Assembly: GCA_949987705.1 (NCBI GenBank)
Contig: OX465284.1
Location: 69,735,470 to 69,799,469 of the forward strand
Direction of reading: 5' to 3'
DNA from: Thereva unica
Lineage: Eukaryota; Arthropoda; Insecta; Diptera; Therevidae
Length of the DNA stretch: 64,000 bases
Below the pieces are notes generated by a model. That model saw only the letters and a program-made list of their open reading frames with translations, had not been told where the DNA came from and searched no databases. Positions within the stretch are counted from its first letter, which is position 1, and every line of letters begins with the position of its first letter. Made by a program: the position numbers and the translations under genes. Positions 54,700 through 64,000 of this stretch are shown here, one piece after another.

Positions 54700-56520
54700 C
54701 TACATAGTCTTGTCAGTTCTCTCTCTCATGGCTTTGTAGAGTTCTACCTTGGCTATGCCACACTGGTAATGGCCTATGATGTTTCTGGCGTATGGGGCCA
54801 TCCTGTTTTGTAGGATAGCGGAGAATATCTTATACACGGTACTCAACAACGTTATACCGCGATAATTAGAGCACGCTGTGATATCTCCTTTTTTGTGTAC
54901 CGGACAGAGGATGCCTTTTCTCCAGTCTTCTGGCATCACTTCCTGCTCCCATACTTGCACTATTAATTCATGAATCGCTTGGTGTAATGTAGGCCCTCCA
55001 TATTTAACCAGCTCCACTGCGATGACGTCTGCACCCGAGGCCTTGTTGTTTTTGAGCCGGCAGATGGCTCTGCTAACTTCTTCTATGCTTGGTGGCGGCA
55101 GCATAGCATTGTCATCAGATATTGGTGGAGCTTCCGAATCCTCAGTTAGCTCGCCATTTAGCAATTCATGAAAGTGCTCTTCCCATCGCTCCAAGATGCC
55201 TTTAGGATCGGTGATCAGATTCCCTTCTTTGTCCTTGCAGTATGTGCAACGTGGTGTGAATTGCGTCATACTGCGGACTCTTTGGTAGAACTCCCGCGCC
55301 TGGTGCGGCCGTCGTTCTCTGTACTGTTCTAGCTCACAGACGAGATTTTTTTCCCAGGCTTCCTTTTTTCGTCTGTGAATTCTCTTTTCTTCTTTTCTGA
55401 GCTCTTTATAGTTCTCTTCGCGTGCCCGTGTTCTCTGAGACTGCTGCATGGCTCGGTACGCAGCTTTCTTACGTTCAGTTGCCAGCTTGCATTCATTATC
55501 GAACCAGTCGTTCCGATCTTTACGACTTCTGCATAAGATGGAATCAGCAGTACTAAAGACAGTATTTTTAAGGCGGGTCCAGTTCTCGTCGACGCCCGGG
55601 ATCTCATCCCCGGGACTTAGGGCGAGTTCTAATGCATGGCCGTAGCTGCGTAGCAGCGTAGCATTTCATGGCGTAGTGCAGCTGTGTTGATTCGAGCCTG
55701 ATCAGCGGATACAAAGCTTTTCAGCGTTGTAATGCGCTCTCGGAGCACCATACCAACAAGATAGTGATCCGAGTCGAAGTTGGCACCTCGGTACGTTCGT
55801 ACCGTCATCAGATCCGAAAGGTGGCAGCGGTCTATCAACACATGATCTATTTGGTTGCGAGCGGCTCCATCAGGAGATAGCCAGGTGGCTTTATGGATAT
55901 CTGTACGCGCAAATCTAGTACTTGCAACGACCAAGTTCTTACTTGCTGCCATCTCTACAACTCGCTGTCCATTGTCATTAGTGTTTTCATGCATGCTGTG
56001 GTTGCCGACATATTGCCTGTATATGGGCTCCCGGCCTTCTTTGGCGTTCAGATCTCCCAGTATGATTTTTACATCATACCTGGGGCAGGCATTAAGTTCC
56101 CGTTCAACTAATTCGAAGAATTCTTCTTTATCATCATCCGGGGACTCTTCTGTAGGTGCGTGACCGTTTATGAGGCTGATATTCTTAAATTTACCTCGCA
56201 CACGAAGGGAGCATAGCCTTTCGTTTATTGCTTTAAAGCCGGTAGGCTTCATTCTTTTGCTAACCATAAAACCTACTCCTAGAACATGGTGTTTTGTATG
56301 ACAGCTGTGTCATACTCAGGTTTTTGAAAAACACCATTCCCTGTCCATCTCATCTCCTGAATGGCGGTAATGTCAGCTTTATACTTTGACAGGGTATCGG
56401 CCAGATGTTTTGAAGCTCGAGTTCTGTACAGAGTTCGAACATTCCATGAAAAAATTCGTAAATCGTTTTGCCTTTTTCGTTGCCGTGGTCGTCGTCGTTT
56501 ATTCCAGTATCCGAGGCATG
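54700..56520 (-). pseudogene. RTE endonuclease and N-terminal RT
   Basis: The endonuclease starts about 56500 with LRIFSWNVRTLYRTRASKHL and AITAIQEMRW-like blocks, and shifts frame near 56280. It continues in 56267-55629 with SLINGHAPTEESPDDDKEEF, KIILGDLNAKEGRE and ARNQIDHVLIDRCHLSDL, then SDHYLVGM. The RT frame 55449-54700 has LKNNKASGADVIAVELVKYG, ACSNYRGITLLSTVYKI and NIIGHYQCG. Just after YQCG the usual FRPGRST...FIDFKAAYDS stretch is missing, so the first catalytic aspartate motif is deleted. The frame ends at a stop at 54700. Family similarity is to BovB/CFDP2-like RTE proteins. Confidence 0.85.
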
Positions 56521-56744
56521 TTGCTCGTTCCGTAATTGTTTTTTACGGGTGAGGTTATTAGCCTCACGCCAACCTTACTTGGAAGGGACTAGCCCGATCA
56601 TATTAGCCTATCCTCTCTCATAGAATAGTTACCAGTGGCCACCGCTAGGAGGTTATGATCGCACTTCCATCAGTCCGAAATAGTTACGGCACGTGCATGT
56701 TATGCTACATGTTATTCCCCCTATTCTGCTGATGACTGACCACC

Positions 56745-57300
56745 ATATACCCATCCTGGTTCTATATATTCTATGGCAAGAGGAGGCCACTATATGTCAG
56801 CATTGTTCTAATCACTGCCGTATATAGCCAGGGTACTATGTGCGGCTTCACGCCCCATCTTTTCCCGAACCAAGCGGGGTATGTAATTGCAGTGTAGTGT
56901 GTAGCTTGAGGCAAGCCATGAACCGATAATGCTGTAGATTCCTGGAGACATGTCCGTGGAGACACTGAATATCGACAACTGCCCCTTTTCCAGGGTGCCA
57001 GCTGGACAGGTTCTCTGACGGTACTTCTACTTCCGCTGGAAGCCTGGGCCATTGTTGAGGATTGCTTCTCTGCAGTCGGGAAAATAGCTAATAACTTATA
57101 ACTTTCTTACTCTATTTGACTGCGCATGACGCCCTGTGTGCTATTTTCAAAGCACTTTCAAGGGTGTTAACCAATATCTCCAGATCGTTCCTCGATTTGA
57201 TTCTGACCAGAGTTGCGAGTGCCAGTCTTTGCTTATATCTCCCTGAACTTGGGGTTTCTGTAACGCTCTGTTTCTCCTCTACTCAGAGATACTGGTCATA
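56745..57300 (-). mobile_element. L-family LINE RT part, right of RTE
   Basis: The minus strand reads KRWGVKPHIVPWLYTAVIRT followed by MLTYSGLLL (57052-56775), the conserved end of the RT palm/thumb. Farther up, 57250-57115 gives LVNTLESALKIAHRASC, resembling the endonuclease-RT linker, with the intervening RT deleted. Confidence 0.65.
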
Positions 57301-60300
57301 AGGGAATTGTCATTTACAGCTAGTGTAGTGTCGATGATTTCTTCGCCTATTTGGTTCAGTGCCGACAACAGCATGGAACTAGAAAAAAAGAGTGGGGCTG
57401 ATCAAAGTCAAAAAGCCTATTAAGGCACTTCAAGGGCCTGCAGATCTAAACCTCTAACCGTGACATTCAATCTATAAGACTATGACCTTACCACTAATAC
57501 ATACGACATCTAATCGATTCGATAACCTTTTAGCGGTGATCAAGAGAAAAATTCACCGTGAAGTTGTGGGTCGCTTACATGTATGTAAGTTAGAAGACTT
57601 TGTAATAGCAAGTAGAACTAAGCATCTTTCTTCACATTGCTTGCAATGAGGTATGTAAGCACCCTAGTCTGTTCAGCATTGATGGAATGGTCGATATCAT
57701 CAACATGACTTCGAAATAACCCAGCTTGCGAAATGTTCTGAAATGGCTAGATGAAGCTTTTTTTGCCAATCTGGTCCCTGAAGATTTTGCGTTTTAAATA
57801 AAAATTCACGCAAATCCATAAATCAAAAGGAGTCTAAAAAAACTAATGAGATCACAGTGATTAAAAAGGCATTAACACCTTAAAGACGCGAGCGTAATTT
57901 AATCTAATTTGTAATTTATCATCAAAGTGTATCGCCAAACCGACTCGGCGCGAAATCACGGTCTGCACCTCGTGATTGACTAATTAAAAGCAAAACATTA
58001 AAATGACGCAAATAAGAGAAACCACGTTGCATAATCGGGAGAAGTCATTGCTGACCAAAAGTAAATAAAGCAAATGACACAAGCTGGCTCCATCTAGGGA
58101 CGGAAGAATTCCACCACATCTCAGAGCCAATCTCGAAAACGAAAATACTTTCCTCCATTTTCAGCGAAATTCCCCAGGCAAAAAATCAATGACGGTTTTC
58201 CTCGCGAGAGGTGAGATTTCTGTGGAATATGATCGCGTCGAAAAGGGTTACTACCAGCCGATCAGCCGCTGGCAGCCGAGGCCAGTGGTGCCGGCCACAA
58301 TCGACGACAAGTCTTCCACAAGTCGCCAAGTACCCTTTTACGGGGTTCCCCGTATAAGGACAGGTCAGGCAGGAATGCGCACGCGAAATGAGCGCACTGG
58401 AACACAAGTGGGAAACGTGGACCCAAAATGGACGCGCTCGCGGGGGGCGCTCCACTCAATCATTTCGTGAAATATAAAGGAAATAATAATGACAAATAAG
58501 CAAAATGGACGGCGGCGGCCGCTGATCGGGGATCGAGATTACCGCGATCCGGCGGGGCTGGTTCTGGGCGAATGAGTTCGCAAAAGTGGAGATAAGCCCG
58601 GAGACAATGCAAATGCGGCGGGTTTTCCTAAATAGGGTTTCGCTGCTGCGGCCACGTTTACATTAGTCAGATTAGGCTTGAGCGGCGTGGGATGTGGTGG
58701 AGAATTCAGTTCAAGGTGGAGAATTTGGGGAAAAAGTTGGAGTTTAAAGAAATTTTGTGCATATCGTCGCAAGTTTAACCTGCTAAGATTAAGGTTGCGA
58801 GTAATTTAGGTTAATTCGGTTTTATCCAAACTCACATCAGTTTTACTATAGGCAAAACTTTCGATGGCTAAACGTGTTATTGAAGGCGAGCGGACAGATT
58901 AAGCTAAGAAATTGGTCAGTTCAAGACTAGCAGGGTTTCGCTGTTTTCGGTTCACTTACTTTATGTAGATGTCAAATGTGATTCGATTATGACTGGTCAC
59001 ACGTAGGCACTAAAAGTGGTCTCTAATTAATTCTGTTATTTCAGGCTTGAGGTATGAACAAGAGGTAAGGAGGACAACTTTAGTTTTTCTTCATCAATGA
59101 ACATTTTTTTACAAACAAACTATGTACTAATGGAGGCGTCCAAACATGAATTGTTGACCTCACGAAATTGTTGAATACTGAAAGCATTTTTCAACCGTTG
59201 ACCCTTGGCATATTTTGCCAAAATTATTATAGCCTATTTCGTGATCAATTTAGCCCTGCTCTGAGTAACACACACTAATGATAGATAGGTGCAGGACTAA
59301 CTCCAAAGCGATCGGAGGTGCAATTGGCGCACTTGCACGACTATTGGGGCACCCCAGTTTGGTGAAGATGGTTGTGGGCGATCGGACTTGGGTTAAACGT
59401 CCCGAACGCTTAGGGTCCGAGCCTGGATTGGCCAACTTTAGGCAGTCTTTTTAAAGGGGCTAAGGCATTGTTGGGGAGCAGTAGAGAGGATGTCAACGCA
59501 CTTGTTGGAATTGTTGGCAGGGCTTGGACACAGCACAAGACAATTTTTGGCTTGATTACATGACATCGCCATTACCATTAATGACCGATAGGAAGGGTTG
59601 AGGACCAGGCCTTGCCTTGATGAGGATGAGTCTGCATTTCAACAGTCGGTAGGCAGAATGCTAAACCTACTCAAGCCGTCTGGCCTACAAATATTTGGCG
59701 GTGGGTTTTTTGGAACCTATACCTAAAGAAGCAGAAGAATCTTTTTTAACCGACCGTGGTGGATATTTAAAGCCATGATGTGGGGCTTAGGAAGGTTATC
59801 AGTGCCCGACTCCTACTCTAGAGATCTCTTTTAAATCGTTACTACTTAGTGTGGGCTACTTGGCTTTGGATAGATCCAGGTATTTATACCGGTACCGAAT
59901 GAGCGTTTCTTCCTTATTCTTGTTCATCTTCCTGCAGCCACCATAACAGACCCTGTTTGGATGTACATAGTTTGATAGCGTGGTCCCCGAGTAAAAATCA
60001 AAAATGGCCTTACAACGAGCGAACACCAAACGTGATTGAAACATAGTCCTCAGCTTCAGCCATGTGAAGGCTGGTTGCAAGGCAGTACCGCCGTACATCG
60101 GACACCCGGCAACACTATAAGTTGAATTGGCGAAATTTAACTGCTCAAAAAAGAAATCATTTTGGACGAAAAGTGTAACTTTCGGTCCCCAAACGAAACG
60201 GTCAAAAGCCGGCGCATCTCAGATCATCGGTTATAATGAGTGTTGAAATTCTGTATAGTTGCTATATTCCTTGACTGTTAATATGTATTGCTATTTCTGT

Positions 60301-60619
60301 TTATTTAGCGAAATACCAATTATCACTCTGTATTTTTGTAATGCTATAACCTATTTTCATGAATAAGGCATCAGTGGACGCAGAATACCCCGTATCTATA
60401 TAAAATTGTAAAAGCGACGGTTTCACCCTACCAACTTTTCAGAGCTTTTTTTAACTTAAATTTCTCCTTCAACAACCTTTTTCTACAAAAAATACATGGT
60501 TAGCCTATACTTTTTTTTCCAAAATTAGAAAGCTTGGAGTATTTCCTACGAATAATGCCCGAATAATTATACTGCGGCCTTTACTTTTAAAGTCATAGGC
60601 AATTTTGATGTTAAAATTG
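57301..60619. other. Transposon-poor block, no gene assigned
   Basis: No convincing coding domain. The GC-rich stretch at 58.15-58.75 kb has overlapping open frames on both strands (for example 58189-58470 + and 58186-58455 -), as expected by chance. GGTGCAATTGGCGCACTTGC at 59317 resembles the subterminal part of the hAT at 39605 but no ends were found. A frame at 59856-60098 (-) is unrecognised. The block could hold host regulatory DNA. Confidence 0.4.
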
Positions 60620-61375
60620 GCCTTATTTAGTGCTTTTCGAGATAAGTTGCGAAGGAGTATTCCTTGCGAATGCCCTTTTACCTTCCGGAAACCGAACAGT
60701 ATCTATTGAATTCTTCAATGCTTACAGCTATCCAGTAGCCAGCACGAGTCTTACTCCAAAGGTCGTTCCAACAAATAGCTACTCTAATATAACACTCAAT
60801 CCAAGCCCTACAAGTTCTATCCCAACGCTCTTTGTCGAACAAGTCAACGAAGAGTGAAAGAACAAACGCCCGGTTGCTAAAACCGCCACCGCATCGCTCA
60901 AAACAAGCCGCAAATGGCATATAAAACTAGGGGTCAAATCAACCCGGGGCCACCATGACAGTGATCAGAAAACCCAGCGGCTTATGAATTATATAACTAC
61001 GATACGGCTCCCTTGGCCCCTAACACACCTTGTACGAAAAGGCGTAAAATTTTCTTGAACATCAAAGTGTCGCATTCTGGCACATAAAGTACAACCTAGT
61101 ATCTCCTTCACTGCTAGTCTATTCTATGTCGACAAGCCGTTTACCTTTACAACCTATTACCTATTGCCAACCTATTTCCACTTTGAAACAAGCAGAACGC
61201 AACTACTCCTCCATAGAGCAAGAGTTGCTGGCTATAGTCTAGACCTAGCCCTCGAAGGAGTATTCAACATCAAGGACCCAACTACTCGACTAGTGAGACT
61301 CCATCACAAGCTGTCAGAATACGATTGCAGAATTGAGTACAAGCCAGGAAGGTATAACCAGAGATAACATAATAC
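60620..61375 (+). mobile_element. Gypsy LTR element pol fragment
   Basis: The plus strand reads VRKGVKFS-TSKCRILAHKVQ and DKPFTFTT near 61020-61150 (the connection before RNase H). It then has ERNYSSIEQELLAIV near 61195-61240 and, after a frameshift, FNIKDPTTRLVRLHHKLSEY and IEYKPGRYNQ to 61365. These are Ty3/Gypsy RNase H landmarks. A frame at 60630-60857 just upstream (LPSGNRTVSIEFFNAYSYP) may belong to the same element. No LTRs were seen. Confidence 0.65.
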
Positions 61376-62022
61376 TCCGTATAAAGATGCGACAGCTAGA
61401 ACAAAAAACCCGAACGCTTTTTGCCTCGGCAGGCCTCTGAGATTGCCTCCCCCTTAGCAACATGCAACATTTAAAGTGTCCAGCAGCACTACGAGGCGAA
61501 CGTGGTCATGGTCCGCAGCACAAGACATGCGGTGAGTTTGTGGATGGGGAAGCTAGAATTTTAGGGGGGCAAGGAAAGGAGCACACAACAGAATGTTTTC
61601 CGCAACATTGTCATTTTTCGAACGTTTTCCTCTAGTGCTACATTGAAGAATTGTGCTGGATTTTTGTATTTTGGCTATTTCTTAGAACATTCGGTATATT
61701 TTTTTAACGATTGTCCCAGATTCCCTTCTAACTCACTTGATTTAAAACTCTTGGTGAGAGCGTTTGCGAAATTTTTAAAATAAAATAGGTACATAGGTAT
61801 ATACTTGAGGTTTTGGTAACGGTGATTATTTAATTTTCTGGTATTTCGATATTGAATAACTCTATTGATCTGGAAACGAATTAAGATAAGTATTCTTTAT
61901 TTTGTTTTATCTGAATTTTCGCTATTGGTTTAAAAGTAGAATTTTGGCTTTAAGTAGGTATTTTGTTGTAGGTATATTGTGAGTGTAGATTTTTGGACAC
62001 TCAATTTTAATTTTTTTTAAAA
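61376..62022. other. AT-rich leader upstream of the THAP transposase
   Basis: No coding domain. If the P-type element is complete to the left, its inverted terminus should lie here, but I could not identify it without the other end. Confidence 0.35.
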
Positions 62023-62616
62023 ATGCCAAAAAGTCGGAAAACCTGGGGAGTTGTTTGCATCATCGAAAGTTGCAAAGCGCAGAAACGTACTGAGCCCAGT
62101 TTGAAATTCTTTCGGTTTCCAAACTCTGGGACAATTGCTTTCCATAAATGGATGACTGCTTGTAAATTAACGTCCCCGCCCACAATAAAACATGCGTATG
62201 TCTGCTCAAAACATTTCGATAATAATTGTTTTGGTAAAAAGAAATTAAAAATAGGTTCAATTCCGTCCTTGATATTTGAAAACTCTTCAACTAATGAAGA
62301 TGAAGAAAGGCTTCATGTCAATTTTTCAGGGGAAACATATGAAAGAAGGAATTCAGACTCGGAATTGCAATTACGGGATTTATCCGTTTTAGAGCCCCCT
62401 TATCAACAATTAAGTATTGAGCCCGCAAACATATTCTGCAAACAATGTTTGGAATATGAAAAAAAAGTATGTTACTACCGCAAACGATATTCGGGTTTGT
62501 TGAAGAAATATAAAGGGTTGAAAGGAAAAATGAAGACAGTTGGTAACAAAAAGCGGTCGAAAAACTTCAGGAATGAAAAAAAAAATCAAAATGGAGCACT
62601 TAAAGAAAATGTGTAA
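62023..62616 (+). CDS. P-element-type transposase, THAP DNA-binding part
   Basis: The frame starts MPKSRKTWGVVC and encodes an N-terminal THAP zinc finger with C12, C17, C61 and H64 (C-x4-C...C-x2-H), the invariant W43, FFRFP and a SIPSLIF box at 79-85. THAP domains bind the ends of P elements. Residues about 138-190 are charged and likely coiled-coil (EYEKKVCYYRKRYSGLLKKY). The frame ends at 62616, but family-like sequence continues in another frame from about 62585, after a 10-A run in AATGAAAAAAAAAATC. So this is the N-terminal part of a longer, frameshifted transposase, unless the A-run length is an assembly error. A domesticated THAP protein is the alternative. Confidence 0.75.
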   Translation: MPKSRKTWGVVCIIESCKAQKRTEPSLKFFRFPNSGTIAFHKWMTACKLTSPPTIKHAYVCSKHFDNNCFGKKKLKIGSIPSLIFENSSTNEDEERLHVNFSGETYERRNSDSELQLRDLSVLEPPYQQLSIEPANIFCKQCLEYEKKVCYYRKRYSGLLKKYKGLKGKMKTVGNKKRSKNFRNEKKNQNGALKENV

Positions 62617-64000
62617 GAGAACACTTAATTATCATATCGATAAAACACCCTTTGTTTCCGAAGAAAGCAAAGATTTTTCGAAAATGATTTTAAAGTCGAA
62701 TACTATATGGAATGAAAAAGAGAAATTGTTAGCACAGTGCATACATTATTTATCCTCTTCCTCGCACAAATATATGAGAGATTCATTGAAATTTAATTTG
62801 CCTTCTACACGGTCAATACAAAGATGGCTGCCTATTAAATGCATTCCGCCTGGTATAAATGAAAATATTATTGAAACCTTCCGGGAACATATATTGGAAT
62901 GGTCTGCTGAAAGCAGAAAGTCCGTATTAATTTTAGATGAAATCGCTATAAGGCGGAATCTAAAATATAATACTAAATTGGATCAAATAGTTGGTTTTGA
63001 AAATTTAGGATATAAAGAAATGCGGAACGCGGTTGGAAAAGAAATTTGTCTCTTTATGGCAAGAGGAATATTATCCAACTGGAAATTTATCATTGCATAC
63101 TACGTTACAGAAACAGTATCACTGGGGAAAGTTTGTCACATAAATTAAAAGAAATTCTAGAATGCTGTTCTAATATCGGGTTAAATATTAGAGGGGTGGT
63201 ATGCGATCAACGGCCAAATAATAGAAATTGTTTCTCCCGATTAGGCGTAACAACATTAAAGCCATATTTTAATTTCAAAGAAAAGCACTATTATGCATTA
63301 TATGATGTACCTCATCTTATTAAATCAATTAGGAATACTTTGTTGAAGACCGATTTATGCACGATTGATGGTCCAGTTACGTGGAAATGTATAGAAGAGT
63401 TGGTTAATATGGAGAAAAATAATGTGACAAAAATGGGCCATAAGCTTACGGAAAAACATTGCAGTCCAAATAAATGCGAAAAGATGAATGTTTCTTTAGC
63501 TGTGCAAGTGTTCAGTCGCACTTGTGCGGCAGCAATCAAATCTGCTGAACAAATTGGAGTGTTTTCTGAAGAAGCTAGTAAAAAGGCAAAATCCACAGCT
63601 GAATTCATTACAAAAATAGACAAATTGTTTGATTGCTTAAACAGCAAAAATCCTTTTTGTAGAAATATTTTTAAAGCCGGATTAAGAAGAGAAGGACCTG
63701 TAAAGCAATTCCTGGAAGAAATGATTGAATATATAACGTCAATAAAACTAGAAGGGAGGCAAAGAAATTATTGTTTTAATGGTTTAGTCCAAAGTATTAC
63801 TGGTATTTTAGCCCTTTCACAAGATATATTTAATATGTACGATAGCATTAACTTTTTTTTGACATACAAAGTAAACCAAGACGTAATAGAAAACTTATTT
63901 GGTTTAATAAGAAATAAAGGTGGCTTAAATAGAAGCCCATCAGTGAATGAAATTATGTACATATTGGCCCGAATAATTTCAAACAAAATGTTAAGTTCTA
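62540..64000 (+). pseudogene. P-element-type transposase, catalytic part
   Basis: Frame two (to 63148) carries RSIQRWLPIKCIPPG, then the RNase H-fold start SVLILDEIAIRRNLKYN (aspartate codon at 62936) and GFENLGYKEM. Near 63120 the frame must shift back. From 63124 reading is open to the window edge: GVVCDQRPNNRNCF (aspartate codon 63205), LYDVPHLIKSIRNTLLKT, and DVIENLFGLIRNKGGLNRSP (glutamate codon 63889). These three acidic residues match the catalytic set known for P transposase, and the two frameshifts cancel in register. The 3' end is outside the window. Its P/THAP9 family is clear from the motif order. Confidence 0.82.

Larger units (their letters stand above)
53810..56744 (-). mobile_element. 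RTE LINE, nearly full length
   Basis: Flanked by ATATACCCA at 53801-53809 and 56745-56753, a perfect 9-bp target duplication. On the minus strand the 5' end is GGTGGTCAGTCATCAGCAGA, and the 3' end is an AAAGAAGAAGAAGGG run, typical of RTE. It lies inside an L-family LINE whose halves are collinear. The length of 2,935 bp suggests nearly full length apart from an internal RT deletion. Confidence 0.88.

Noticed and set aside
58186..58470. Protein-coding exon at 58.2-58.5 kb
   Set aside because: Comparable frames on both strands and no splice-consistent neighbours or family match.
59300..59345. Third hAT element
   Set aside because: Only a short subterminal-like block (GGTGCAATTGGCGCACTTGC) was seen, with no terminal repeats or duplication.

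Overview
The window is nuclear DNA of an insect-like arthropod with a repeat-rich genome. One host gene can be recognised with confidence, the three-exon vitamin K epoxide reductase gene Vkor on the + strand (coding exons 33528-33706, 33783-33892 and 48475-48692). Nearly everything else that can be named is transposon: several LINE families, an RTE family, hAT elements, small inverted-repeat elements, a SINE, remnants of BEL/Pao, Gypsy and Tc1/mariner, and a P-element-type THAP transposase at the right edge. Introns, poly(A)-tailed LINEs and GT-AG splice sites rule out a prokaryote. The order of insect cannot be settled from the sequence alone.

Working names used below. J1 is a Jockey-superfamily LINE with a short AT-rich tail (17.0-25.2 kb and 43.3-44.7 kb). 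J2 is a Jockey-superfamily LINE with the tail motif GACTAGTAGTACAAAGGGTG and poly(A); seven copies or tails are present, the best at 27.2-30.5 kb. J3 is a decayed minus-strand LINE at 30.5-32.4 kb. L is an I/LOA-like LINE with RNase H (0-1 kb, 9 kb, 14-15.6 kb, 43 kb, 53-57 kb). RTE copies are at 2, 7-9, 16, 36-41, 45-46, 49 and 53.8-56.7 kb.

Layout. 0-10 kb: J2 tail, L, RTE and Tc1/mariner remnants around a transposon-poor block at 3.4-6.6 kb. 10-14 kb: two inverted-repeat elements and transposon-poor DNA. 14-25 kb: an L fragment, then J1, which is split by a 5.3 kb insertion (19420-24731) with TGTAAC/GTTACA ends and a TCAA duplication. That insertion holds a tRNA-derived SINE and about 20 copies of a 118-bp tandem repeat. 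26-32.5 kb: the best J2 copy and decayed LINEs. 33.4-49 kb: Vkor, whose second intron (14.6 kb) is packed with nested elements. 49-57 kb: J2, then an RTE inserted in L with a 9-bp duplication. 57-60 kb: unassigned. 60.6-61.4 kb: Gypsy fragment. 62-64 kb: THAP/P-type transposase broken by two frameshifts.

Several insertion histories can be read directly from target duplications. These are TCAA for the 5.3 kb insert, ATATACCCA for the RTE, GTTAGACA for one hAT, AGTGCATT/AGTACATT for the other, and GATAAAACC for a 283-bp element. I found no operon, CRISPR array or clearly new enzymatic system. The least explained objects are the TCAA-flanked insertion, the 118-bp array, and the nested 2.9 kb hAT in the Vkor intron.
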